A stretch of DNA of 64,000 nt, taken from NCBI GenBank assembly GCA_949285785.1, contig CASEAG010000028.1:380527-444526 (forward strand), given 5' to 3'. The DNA is from an uncultured Spirochaetales bacterium. Its GTDB lineage: Bacteria > Spirochaetota > Spirochaetia > Sphaerochaetales > Sphaerochaetaceae. The notes under the pieces are model-generated. The model searched no databases. It was given only the letters and a program-made list of their open reading frames with translations, and had not been told where the DNA came from. This document shows, piece by piece, positions 25,485-33,257 of the stretch. A program made the translations under genes and the position numbers. Each line of letters begins with the position of its first letter. Position 1 is the stretch's first letter.

Positions 25485-26504
25485 TCAGAGGACGCGTATC
25501 GCCACGTCCTTCCTGGCCATGAAATGACCGATCACGGCAGCGGGCTGGCCGAATATCTCGACGAACCGGACGGCGTCCTCGTCGCTCATCGCAAGGGCCA
25601 GAGGACCGGATGTCTGCGGATCGAAGAACACGTCCTGCAATTCGCGCGTGACAGAGGATGCGAATGTCACCTTGTCCTCAAGATAATCCCGATTGTTGTA
25701 CATCCCCTGGGGATTCATCCCGAAGCGTGCACCTTCGATGGCCTCGCCGAAGACGGGAACAGCAGCCGAATCGATCTCGAGCGAAAGGCCGGCACCTTCG
25801 GCCATCTCGTTCAGATGACCCATGAGAGAGAAGCCGGTTATGTCGGTCGCGGCATGGACGGTGAATGAGCATGCGACCTCGAATGCCCTCCTGTTCAGCG
25901 TCTTCATGCTGTCCAGCGACTTCTGGACAACGGATTCGTCAGCCATCCCGGCCTTTATCATGGTGTTGAGAATCCCGACACCGAGCCTCTTGGTGATCAC
26001 GAGCGCATCCCCTTCATGGGCGCCTCTGTTGGTCCAAAGTCTGTCTCGCGTGGTGAATCCGGTCACGGCCAGTCCGTATTTGATCGTGGAGTCGGCAATG
26101 GTGTGGCCGCCTGCTATCACGGCACCGGCCTCGCGCACCTTGTCCTGTGCACCGAGGAGAATCGACCTCATGACCTCGAGCTCCATGCAGGATGGGAAGC
26201 ACATCACGTTCATCGCAACTGCGGGCTCGGCCCCCATGGCATACAGATCGGAAAGCGCATTGGCGGCAGCGACCTGCCCGAAGTCGTACGGGTCGTCGGC
26301 GACCGGAGGGAAGAAGTCCACGGACTGGACCATTACACGACCGTCTCCGAGGTCATAAGCAAGCGCATCGTCGCTCGTCTCGACTCCGACGAGCAACCTG
26401 TCGTCCTCCATGAGAGGAATCGATGACAGTATTCTGGCAAGATCCGCAACCGGAAGCTTCGATGCACATCCGGATGTCTTCACCGTATGAGTAAGTCCGA
26501 CCAT
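25485..26504 (-). CDS. selD: Selenide, water dikinase (selenophosphate synthase)
   Basis: 339 residues. It makes selenophosphate from selenide and ATP, the active Se donor. The N-terminal catalytic loop reads TSGCASKLP: the essential Cys (Sec in some species) and the Lys are kept, but the second Cys of the usual GCGCK is Ser. ATP-binding DDALAYDLGDGRVMVQSVDFF and GGHTIADSTIKYG are clear. GGAGG lies four bases before the ATG. It is the last gene of yedE-yedF-DUF3343-selD and overlaps DUF3343 by 25 bp. Neither the selA, selB and selC Sec machinery nor ybbB is in the window. Confidence 0.95.
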   Translation of the reverse strand: MVGLTHTVKTSGCASKLPVADLARILSSIPLMEDDRLLVGVETSDDALAYDLGDGRVMVQSVDFFPPVADDPYDFGQVAAANALSDLYAMGAEPAVAMNVMCFPSCMELEVMRSILLGAQDKVREAGAVIAGGHTIADSTIKYGLAVTGFTTRDRLWTNRGAHEGDALVITKRLGVGILNTMIKAGMADESVVQKSLDSMKTLNRRAFEVACSFTVHAATDITGFSLMGHLNEMAEGAGLSLEIDSAAVPVFGEAIEGARFGMNPQGMYNNRDYLEDKVTFASSVTRELQDVFFDPQTSGPLALAMSDEDAVRFVEIFGQPAAVIGHFMARKDVAIRVL

Positions 26505-26728
26505 TTCCCCTCCATGTTCCCGTATGCCCCTTCGACACCGTCGATGAGCAGACTTTCACAATAGTCCTCCGCATCAAGCATGAGCGCGGTCCCGCAGCTT
26601 GAAGAAAGAGAGCGCGGCACCGGTATCAGGGCACAGGAGACGCCATGCTGTGAAAGGCGTCTCTTCTGCCTTGTCGCATCATAGTGGCTGTGGAAGGTGA
26701 TGACTACCTTGCCAGTACAAGAGTCCAC
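26480..26728 (-). CDS. DUF3343 family protein, putative Se/S carrier
   Basis: 82 residues. It matches DUF3343: VVITFHSHYDATRQKRRL at the N terminus, then IPVPRSLSSSCGTALML with the conserved cysteine. These small proteins sit in selenium and sulfur operons and are proposed to carry persulfide or selenide; this is not proven. The start is a GTG at 26728 with GAAGG six bases upstream, inside the end of the yedF-like gene. It overlaps selD by 25 bp, showing tight coupling. Confidence 0.8.
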   Translation of the reverse strand: MDSCTGKVVITFHSHYDATRQKRRLSQHGVSCALIPVPRSLSSSCGTALMLDAEDYCESLLIDGVEGAYGNMEGKWSDLLIR

Positions 26729-26910
26729 TTGGAACCTTCTTCCTTCACGTCCACCTTGTACCCGGTAGCCTCACCGAAACGCTTCACGTTCTCACGGCTT
26801 GCGACGTTGTCCACGATGACCGTCAGAGCGTCAGGGCTGTCCTTGAGCGCCTTCTTCGTCATGATCACAGGCTCCGGACAGCTGAATCCGGAAGTGTCGA
26901 TTCTCTTCAT
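26704..26910 (-). CDS. yedF: TusA/YedF-type sulfur (selenium) carrier protein
   Basis: 68 residues. A SirA/TusA-fold protein with DTSGFSCPEPVIMTKKAL, whose CPxP cysteine carries persulfide or perselenide. It lacks the C-terminal DsrE-like half of full YedF; the separate DUF3343 protein encoded next may fulfil that part. It overlaps the yedE stop (ATGA) and is followed by DUF3343 with a 25 bp overlap. A selenium role is inferred from position between yedE and selD. Confidence 0.85.
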   Translation of the reverse strand: MKRIDTSGFSCPEPVIMTKKALKDSPDALTVIVDNVASRENVKRFGEATGYKVDVKEEGSKWTLVLAR

Positions 26911-28001
26911 GCATCGGCCTCCTTTCTTCTGTTCGCATATATGACTGTCATGGATACGAGGGCCAGGAACACCAGTATGAGGATCGTTGCAACCTTGCCT
27001 CCTGCCGTGGGTCCGCTCGTCGAGCTTGCCAGACCGAAGTTGTGTGCCATGGCGCCTCCGACCATGAGTCCCAGGACCGTGACGGCACTGTCGCTGTTGC
27101 CTTCACCAGCCATGATGATCTGTCTGAGCGGACAGCCGCCAAGGAGGACGGAGCCGAAGCCTACCACCACCATGCCGAGCACGTTCCACAGCTGGGCGGT
27201 ATGGGCCACTGGCTGACCTTCGAAGCCTGGAGAGAACTTTCCACCCACGATGTTCACGACCAGGGCGGAGAGGAACACGGCAAGAAAGCCGGTGACAAGG
27301 GTCGTGTCCCTCATCAGGAATATGTCGCGCATTCCACCGGCGAAGCACAGCCTCGAGCGCTGGGCCAGAGCTCCTACGGCAAGGCCGGCGAGCAGGGAGG
27401 CGACTATGGGCGCCCTCATGCTTCCCGGTCCTTCGGTGGAGAATCTGAGCAGCCCAGGAGCCGCTACAAGTATGATGAACAATACGACATACAGGATGCT
27501 TATTCCGCTTGCCTCGAGTCTCGAGCTCTCCTTCGCACGTCCAAGCGAGAAGCCCATGTTCAATGCGATGCAGCCAAGCCCTATGCCGATGACGAAGCCG
27601 ACAAGGCCGAAGAGCGCATTGAAATCCCCTGCGGCAAGGCGCAGCACCATCCTCAGCGGACAGCCGAGAAACACCAGTGCACCTATGGTGACGCATACCC
27701 CGATCAGGAACCTCAGCAGAGGAGACGAACCCGATCTGGGGCGGAACTCTCCACGGATCAGGGAGATGATGAAGGCTCCAAGTCCGAGACCGAGTATCTC
27801 GGGCCTGAGATACTGTACGTTGGATGCGCTGTGAAGTCCGAGGCTTCCCGCCGCATCGCGCAGGAAGCAGGCTATGCAGAATCCCATGTTGCCAGGATTG
27901 CCAAGCATGACGAGAATGAAGGCGACCACGCCTGTGACGATTCCGGTCAGTGCAAGCATCTTTCTATCCGTGGAGATCTTCATATCAACCGATTCTACCA
28001 T
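26907..28001 (-). CDS. yedE: YedE-family putative selenium transporter
   Basis: 364 residues, about ten membrane helices. It has the two YeeE/YedE sulfur-transport repeats, each with a GCPLR motif (FLGCPLRMVLRLAAGD and LGGCPLRQIIMAGEG), and cysteines in GFCIACFLRD and SRLCFAGGMRD. YedE is linked to selenium utilisation by genome context and probably imports a selenium compound. Start is either the ATG at 28001 (GAGG nearby) or 27983. First gene of the operon that ends with selD, and divergent from the cysteine-desulfurase gene across 44 bp. Confidence 0.88.
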   Translation of the reverse strand: MVESVDMKISTDRKMLALTGIVTGVVAFILVMLGNPGNMGFCIACFLRDAAGSLGLHSASNVQYLRPEILGLGLGAFIISLIRGEFRPRSGSSPLLRFLIGVCVTIGALVFLGCPLRMVLRLAAGDFNALFGLVGFVIGIGLGCIALNMGFSLGRAKESSRLEASGISILYVVLFIILVAAPGLLRFSTEGPGSMRAPIVASLLAGLAVGALAQRSRLCFAGGMRDIFLMRDTTLVTGFLAVFLSALVVNIVGGKFSPGFEGQPVAHTAQLWNVLGMVVVGFGSVLLGGCPLRQIIMAGEGNSDSAVTVLGLMVGGAMAHNFGLASSTSGPTAGGKVATILILVFLALVSMTVIYANRRKEADA

Positions 28002-28045
28002 TGTCCTCGCGTGAAAACAATGGAAAATGTGATAGACTTCAATCC

Positions 28046-29188
28046 ATGAGACGTATCTATTTCGACAATGCGGCGACGGGCTTCCCCAAGGCCCCCGGGG
28101 TTTCCGATGCGGTGAAGGAATTCCTAGACCACAACTGTGTCAATCTTTCAAGGACATTCAGCCGTGAGGAGGAGGCCCAGGAGGACTTCATGCTCCACCT
28201 CAGGGAGACGGTCGCACACATCTTCCACGCCGACGGTCTGGTGCCCGTCTTCTCGGGAGGACTGACGGAATCGCTGAACACCATCATAGGAGGCCACTAC
28301 CACAGAGGCGACCATGTGATCGTCACTCCTTTCGAGCACAACGCCGTGCTCAGGGCGCTGACGCTATATGGAATAGAGTTCTCGGTGCTTGAGAGCGACG
28401 GCAGAGGGAACACCCTCTTCGACGGTCTGTCCGCTCTTGTCACGGATAGGACAAAGGCGCTGATCGCGACGGCGGCATCCAATGTTACGGGAATCGTCAC
28501 GGACCTGGAGGCCGCAGCGAAGGCGGCACATGAGAACGGTCTGGAGTTCATCATCGACACGGCGCAGGCATCACCCTGCCGCGACATCGACTTCGCACGT
28601 CTGGGAGCATCGGCGATCGCATTCACCGCACACAAGGGCTTCATGGGCCCTGAAGGTGTCGGAGGATTCATCGCCACTGACGACTTTCTCGCATCGACAA
28701 GGCCGATCATCGCAGGCGGGACGGGAAGCATGTCCGACATCCTCGAAATGCCACAGGACCTTCCAGACCGGTTCGAAGCCGGAACCATGAACCTCGCAGG
28801 GCTGGGGGGCTTCGGCAAGGCGTTGGAATACTATCTGGACAACAGGGACGACCTTGCAGAGCGCACGAAGAAGGCGACACGGCTTCTCCATGGAACCCTC
28901 CAGGACCTGGAAGGCATCAGGATCGTCGGGGATGTGGACCTCGAGTACCACATGCCGCTTTTCAGCATCACCTGCACCAGAGGGGATGTATCCAGGCTCT
29001 GCTACGGACTGTCCAGACTGGGCATCGAGGCCAGGGTAGGCCTGCACTGTGCACCATTGGCACACAAGGCGCTCGGCACGTATCCGACGGGAACGCTGCG
29101 CCTTTCAGCCGGCGTCTTCACTACGCTGGACGACTTCGAGGCCCTGAGGATGGGCATCAAGGAGGTGCTGAATGAGACGATTCTTTGA
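28046..29188 (+). CDS. Class V aminotransferase / cysteine desulfurase, EF2568 type
   Basis: 380 residues. PLP-dependent SufS/CsdB-like enzyme: IYFDNAATGFPKAP, SGGLTESLNTIIGG, the IDTAQASPCRDIDF block, PLP lysine in AFTAHKGFMGPEGVGG, then FEAGTMNLAGLGG, and Cys in VGLHCAPLAHKALG. This subgroup (TIGR01977, EF2568) is associated with selenium-dependent molybdenum hydroxylases and may deliver S or Se from cysteine or selenocysteine. In-frame codons upstream to 27950 are antisense to yedE and rejected. It overlaps the next gene by 17 bp. Confidence 0.88.
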   Translation: MRRIYFDNAATGFPKAPGVSDAVKEFLDHNCVNLSRTFSREEEAQEDFMLHLRETVAHIFHADGLVPVFSGGLTESLNTIIGGHYHRGDHVIVTPFEHNAVLRALTLYGIEFSVLESDGRGNTLFDGLSALVTDRTKALIATAASNVTGIVTDLEAAAKAAHENGLEFIIDTAQASPCRDIDFARLGASAIAFTAHKGFMGPEGVGGFIATDDFLASTRPIIAGGTGSMSDILEMPQDLPDRFEAGTMNLAGLGGFGKALEYYLDNRDDLAERTKKATRLLHGTLQDLEGIRIVGDVDLEYHMPLFSITCTRGDVSRLCYGLSRLGIEARVGLHCAPLAHKALGTYPTGTLRLSAGVFTTLDDFEALRMGIKEVLNETIL

Positions 29189-30071
29189 AGAGCTCGAGGA
29201 GAGACTTCGCACAGGCCAGGTCTTCGTCGCGACACACGTCATGCAGGATGGATTCGTCAGCCAGGACTTCATGGACGGCGGCGAGTATGTGTCGAGGATG
29301 ACCTATCCGGTGCATCTGGTGCTCTTCGGAGGCGGACACATAGCACAGGCGCTGAGCCGCCTTGCCCGGATGTGCAATATGGCCGTCACTGTCATAGACG
29401 ACAGGAAGGAGATTCTGACGAGGGAGAACTTCCCGCATGGAGAGGAACTCGTATACAGTCCTTTCGACAGACTGCCACAGAACCTGCTCTCATCAATCGC
29501 GAACCCATACTGCTGCATATTCACCCATGGGCACGGCCATGACGGCGAATGTCTTGTCCACTGCTGCAGCCACCGGAGCGAATACATCGGCATGATAGGT
29601 TCCAGACGGAAGATCGAAGGCTGCTTCGAGTATGCCAGACAGCATGGAATCGGAGACGATGCCCTCTCACGGGTCCACTCTCCGATAGGCCTTGCCATAA
29701 ACGCCGTCACCCCGGCGGAGATAGCCGTATCCATCATGGCAGAGGTCATCTCGGTCTACAGGAGCGAACGCCATGTGGTGGTGCTGGATCCGGCGCTAGT
29801 CAGGCAGATCGCCTCGAGTCACGACGGCGTCGTATGCAGGATACTGCGCGCCGACGGCTCGTCACCAGGCAAGGAGGGGGCGATGATGCTGGTGGATGGA
29901 GACAGGATCCTTGGCACGGTCGGAGGAGGAGCGCTCGAGGCGAAGGCCATCGAAGAGGCCAGAGCGACGACCAGGGACCACATCGTCGAATACAGACTGG
30001 ACGACACAGGCGACCTAGGCATGACCTGCGGAGGCGATGTGACGATGCTCTTCTCTACTTGTCGAGCATGA
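29172..30071 (+). CDS. XdhC-family maturation protein with permuted domain order
   Basis: 299 residues. The Rossmann half comes first: VHLVLFGGGHIAQALSRLA (about residues 47-65), then EYIGMIGSRRKI and SPIGLAINAVTPAEIAVSI. The XdhC/CoxI segment comes last: RILRADGSSPGKEGAMMLV, then GTVGGGALEAKAIEEA and MTCGGDVTMLF. In ordinary XdhC the order is reversed, as in the XdhC part encoded at 14.3 kb. The protein should bind or sulfurate/selenate the Mo cofactor. It follows the EF2568-type desulfurase with a 17 bp overlap, a sensible donor-carrier pair. It ends convergent with, and overlapping by 17 bp, the desulfidase gene. Confidence 0.85.
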   Translation: MRRFFEELEERLRTGQVFVATHVMQDGFVSQDFMDGGEYVSRMTYPVHLVLFGGGHIAQALSRLARMCNMAVTVIDDRKEILTRENFPHGEELVYSPFDRLPQNLLSSIANPYCCIFTHGHGHDGECLVHCCSHRSEYIGMIGSRRKIEGCFEYARQHGIGDDALSRVHSPIGLAINAVTPAEIAVSIMAEVISVYRSERHVVVLDPALVRQIASSHDGVVCRILRADGSSPGKEGAMMLVDGDRILGTVGGGALEAKAIEEARATTRDHIVEYRLDDTGDLGMTCGGDVTMLFSTCRA

Positions 30072-31335
30072 TCTTCAGGATCTCGACATCCGTCTCCTTC
30101 ATGCCTTCCCTGCCAACCCGGCCGAAGCTCTCGATCGTCTGCTCGATGTCCTTGCCCACAAGCCCTTCCCCGTCCTTGAAGCAGTTGCCTTCCTTGGTCA
30201 TCTCGTAGCTGAGGATGGCAGCCTCAAGTGCACTGGATATCTTGGCCGCACAGCTGGGCTTGGCACCATCGCATACGATTCCACCGACGTTGGCAAGGAC
30301 ATCCGTGATCGTCTGGCTTATCTCGTCGGCGCTTCCTCCCAGAAGAAAACATATCCCCGCAGCGGCACCTGTTGCGGCGTTCACCGCTCCGCAGAATGCG
30401 GAAAGCGGGCCGATATAGCGTTTCTGATGGATTGCTATGAGATTGGACAGGGCAAGCGCCCTGACCAGCTCCTCATGGCTCTTGTGGTACTCCTTGGCGT
30501 ATTCGATGACAGGCAGCGACACCGTCAGCCCCTGGTTGCCAGACCCGGAGTTTATGATCACGGGAAGCGAACAGCCCGACATCCTTGCATCGGAGCCTGC
30601 CGCAGCCATGGCACGGGCGCGGATACGCACATCGGAGGCATCGTAATGTGTCAGCAGTGTGCGACCGACCGACACCCCATATTTCCTCGACAGGCCTTCC
30701 CTGGCAATCGCCGTGTTGTATTCGATCTGGCGGTCGATGGTGGGAGCTATGTCCTCAACAGGCACGTTCTTCGCGTAGTCGATGATCCTCGAGACGGACA
30801 TCCCGCTCCTGTCTGTCCTGTGCTCGCTGGATGCAGCCGTACAGGAGGCCTTGCGGTCCACCATGACCTTCCCGTCCTTCTCCAGGTACGTGATGTTGGT
30901 ATGCTCTCCCGATACGATGCACGTGCACTCGTGACACGCGCTACGGCCGGCTATCTCGATGTAAAGCGATGGGACACCCGTGGCAAGCTCGACAGATGCA
31001 AAGCCTGCGGCCATGAGCACCTTCGCCTCGTCGATCTGCTCCTTTGTTATGCAGGAGAGCACCTCCAGCACCAGATCGGCCCTTCCACCCAGGACGCCGA
31101 GGATGGCTGCGACCTCGATGCCCTTCATTCCGCCTGAATTCGGGACAGTCACCGCCTTGACGTTCTTTATGATGTTTCCGCTCGTCCTTATGTCGATATG
31201 CTCCGGCATCTCGCCCAGCGTGGAGCGCATCATGCTGGCACAGTAGGCGATGGCGATGGGCTCGGTACAGCCCAGTGCGGGCTCGAGCTCCTCTTCGAGT
31301 ATCTTGGTGAAGGTGTCGTAGAAGGTTTCGCTCAT
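30055..31335 (-). CDS. L-cysteine desulfidase / CyuA (YhaM, UPF0597) family protein
   Basis: 426 residues. Family marks are EPALGCTEPIAIAYCAS at the N terminus, the SGNIIKNVKAVTVPNSGG block, INSGSGNQGLTVSLP, and conserved cysteines (GCTEP, SAFCGAV, GIVCDGAKPSCAAKI) thought to hold a 4Fe-4S cluster. Enzymes of this serine-dehydratase-alpha-like family split cysteine to pyruvate, ammonia and sulfide. It stands alone on the minus strand within the selenium/molybdenum island; a link to sulfide or selenide supply is inference. Confidence 0.87.
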   Translation of the reverse strand: MSETFYDTFTKILEEELEPALGCTEPIAIAYCASMMRSTLGEMPEHIDIRTSGNIIKNVKAVTVPNSGGMKGIEVAAILGVLGGRADLVLEVLSCITKEQIDEAKVLMAAGFASVELATGVPSLYIEIAGRSACHECTCIVSGEHTNITYLEKDGKVMVDRKASCTAASSEHRTDRSGMSVSRIIDYAKNVPVEDIAPTIDRQIEYNTAIAREGLSRKYGVSVGRTLLTHYDASDVRIRARAMAAAGSDARMSGCSLPVIINSGSGNQGLTVSLPVIEYAKEYHKSHEELVRALALSNLIAIHQKRYIGPLSAFCGAVNAATGAAAGICFLLGGSADEISQTITDVLANVGGIVCDGAKPSCAAKISSALEAAILSYEMTKEGNCFKDGEGLVGKDIEQTIESFGRVGREGMKETDVEILKIMLDK

Positions 31336-31531
31336 AAGCAGAATCCTAACATATAAGACGGCGCTTGTGCATGAAGGATGGAAGAGAGAGCAAGAACCTC
31401 AAGGGCAAGCAGGATATGGTATGCGTAAACGTCTTCCTGAGCAGAATCATGGAACATCCCTTCGATTCGCAGGGAAGAACTTTTCTTTCCTGCAGGGACA
31501 GAACGCAGAGACAGTTGTATCAGGTAATGAT

Positions 31532-31789
31532 TCAGATGAACCTGGAGGCAGGAACGTCAAAGATTTCGGAAAGCTTCTTTGCCATCATCCTGCTGATAGG
31601 CTTTCTGTCATTCTCAAGATTGGATATGAACTGCTTTGTGGTTCCAAGCACTGCAGCAAGTTCAGGCTGCGTCATTCCTTTCATCCTGCGATAAAAGCGG
31701 AGAGCTCTGCCGGGAGTATCTTTTGCACTTTCCTCCCTATACCACTCCATATCCTCGACATTCATCATATCGTCTTCTACAATCCTCAC
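31532..31789 (-). CDS. Small XRE-type helix-turn-helix protein
   Basis: 85 residues. The C-terminal half is a Cro/C1 HTH: MTQPELAAVLGTTKQFISNLENDRKPIS. The N-terminal ~25 residues are acidic. It looks like an antitoxin of a HigBA- or HipB-like pair, but no toxin gene is visible on either side; the frame is closed by a stop just before 31800. The start is a GTG at 31789 or an ATG near 31768. A stem-loop with a U run lies upstream at 31883-31917. Local base composition is more A+T rich than the neighbours, consistent with acquisition. Confidence 0.7.
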   Translation of the reverse strand: MRIVEDDMMNVEDMEWYREESAKDTPGRALRFYRRMKGMTQPELAAVLGTTKQFISNLENDRKPISRMMAKKLSEIFDVPASRFI

Positions 31790-31882
31790 GTTATCAGGGC
31801 CGTATTCGGAGACAAGCCACAGAACCTGATTTTATCACAACGTACTTTTCACTGATGAGGTTATCTATTGTGGAGACAAATG

Positions 31883-31917
31883 AAAACTCCCCTTCCGTGC
31901 AACACACATCAGGGGAG
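31883..31917 (-). terminator. Stem-loop with U run upstream of the XRE gene
   Basis: CTCCCCT (31887-31893) pairs with AGGGGAG (31911-31917); on the minus strand TTTTC follows. It probably ends transcription of the lipoprotein gene, about 90 bp downstream of its stop. Confidence 0.6.
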
Positions 31918-32007
31918 AATACGTTTCTCAAATGCTGGGTGACAGTACTTGATGCTTAGGAAAAGTCAGGCCCTTATAAAGCCATAAGAGCCCAACTCTG
32001 GTTTGGA

Positions 32008-33039
32008 TCACGCGGAAGGTTCCTGTATCACTTTACAACCGGATACTTTGACAATAGCATCTGTTCTAGCTGAATCGTTCCATACAGCGTTTACTTTATC
32101 AGCAGCAACTCCTGAGATGTCATTTCCTTCACCCCAGTTGATTGTTGCACCAGCCGTATTCGTAACGAGGACTGCGGCCTTCGAGTCAGAAGAGAAAGTC
32201 GTACCGGAAACGTTCAATGTGACAGCCTTCGGTTCATCGATATATTCATCCGCGATCTTGATGGCTCTGTTTTTATTACCTGTAGAGCTCTTTCCACTGA
32301 TTATGCAATTCTCGATAGTTACGGTCTGACCAGTGGCCTGAATCCAAAGCATATAAGCATCTTGTGTACAATTGGCATCAGAAATCCGTGAATTCCTTAT
32401 TTCAGCATTCTTTCCAATTGCAATTGCATTGGTTGCCGTAACATTGTCCAGGACGACATTGCAATCGAAGGTTATGTCATGACTATTCCAAGGTCCGTCA
32501 TCAGCATTATATCCTGAGTTGTCGATAGTGGCGTTCTTGATTGTGAGCACGGCATCTTCATTCTTTGTGTAGATTGCATTCCAGTCAGAGTCGGTGTTGT
32601 GGAATGTAATGGTATGCCCATTACCTTCAACCACAATGCTTGTCGTACTCGCAGTGCCAAACACGGACTTGTCATTTGTATCCCTCCATGGAGCGATATC
32701 AATTGTGATATCATCCTGAAGGCTGATGATGACCTCGCCTTCGTTCATTGTCGCCTTCAGAAAGTCTGCTCCATTACTGACGATCATTTTTCCGCATGCT
32801 GTGCACTTGCCATTCGCATCAGGATTGTGTCCCTTTGCAGGAATCGCTTCAGTCTCTGTCTCAGAACAGCCTTTACACGTGCGCGTCCTCACGCCTTCCT
32901 CTGTGCAGGTTGCCTCCTTTGTGATTGTCCATTCTCCAAATTCATGCTCATGAGGTGCTGGAGTCGGAGTGTTGTCGTCGCAGGCGACGAAGGCGAACAG
33001 CATCATTGATGCCAGCAGCAGGACAAGTAGTCTCTTCAT
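32008..33039 (-). CDS. Surface lipoprotein with Cys-rich repeat and parallel beta-helix domain
   Basis: 343 residues. A lipoprotein signal ends in the lipobox FVAC (Cys20). Residues ~27-75 form a HEHEFGEWTITKEATC unit, then RTCKGCSETETEAIPAKGH, a Cys/His-rich module widespread in gut bacterial surface proteins. The remainder reads as a right-handed beta-helix with Asn-rich turns (VVEGNGHTITFHN, LTIKNATIDNSGYN, VVLDNVTATNAIAIG, VTIENCIISG). It is probably exposed on the cell surface. AGGAG stands nine bases before the ATG at 33039. The gene is markedly more A+T rich than its flanks. Its promoter contains a G8 tract (33065-33091). Confidence 0.8.
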   Translation of the reverse strand: MKRLLVLLLASMMLFAFVACDDNTPTPAPHEHEFGEWTITKEATCTEEGVRTRTCKGCSETETEAIPAKGHNPDANGKCTACGKMIVSNGADFLKATMNEGEVIISLQDDITIDIAPWRDTNDKSVFGTASTTSIVVEGNGHTITFHNTDSDWNAIYTKNEDAVLTIKNATIDNSGYNADDGPWNSHDITFDCNVVLDNVTATNAIAIGKNAEIRNSRISDANCTQDAYMLWIQATGQTVTIENCIISGKSSTGNKNRAIKIADEYIDEPKAVTLNVSGTTFSSDSKAAVLVTNTAGATINWGEGNDISGVAADKVNAVWNDSARTDAIVKVSGCKVIQEPSA

Positions 33040-33064
33040 CAGATTCATCTCCTTTTCTGCTGGA

Positions 33065-33091
33065 AGGCTACCCCCCCCGCCCTCTTGTCAA
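33065..33091 (-). promoter_or_regulatory. Lipoprotein promoter with a homopolymeric G8 tract in the spacer
   Basis: On the minus strand a perfect TTGACA (33091-33086) is followed by a 15 bp spacer that contains eight consecutive G (33078-33071) and then TAGCCT (33070-33065). Spacer length is two short of optimal, so slippage of the tract would be expected to change promoter strength. Confidence 0.5.
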
Positions 33092-33195
33092 GAGCATCTG
33101 AGGTCAGAGGGGAAACAGAGGACTGTGAAAATCTCTTTCCGATATTATCATCTGGTTATTCCATATCAGACTTTTGACTGTTGCAATTTGCATAC

Positions 33196-33231
33196 AAAAG
33201 AGGCCGTGCCTCCCTGTAGAAGCACAGCCTC
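33196..33231 (-). terminator. Terminator of the xdh operon
   Basis: GAGGCTGTGC pairs with GCACGGCCTC on the minus strand (33231-33222 with 33209-33200, one T-G wobble), followed by TTTTGT. It lies 27 bp after the xdhD stop. Confidence 0.8.
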
Positions 33232-33257
33232 GTCATTCATCTGAATGGATCCGGGTC

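Noticed and set aside
25485..26504. Possible selenocysteine codon (UGA) in selD
   Set aside because: The active-site codon is TGT (Cys), and no in-frame TGA interrupts the gene.
31367..31855. 162-codon plus-strand frame opposite the XRE gene
   Set aside because: The HTH on the minus strand is convincing, while this frame has no domain and no ribosome site.
33071..33078. G8/C8 tract as a sequencing or assembly error
   Set aside because: It lies in a non-coding region where no frame is available to judge an error, so it is reported as a finding, but its exact length should be treated with care.
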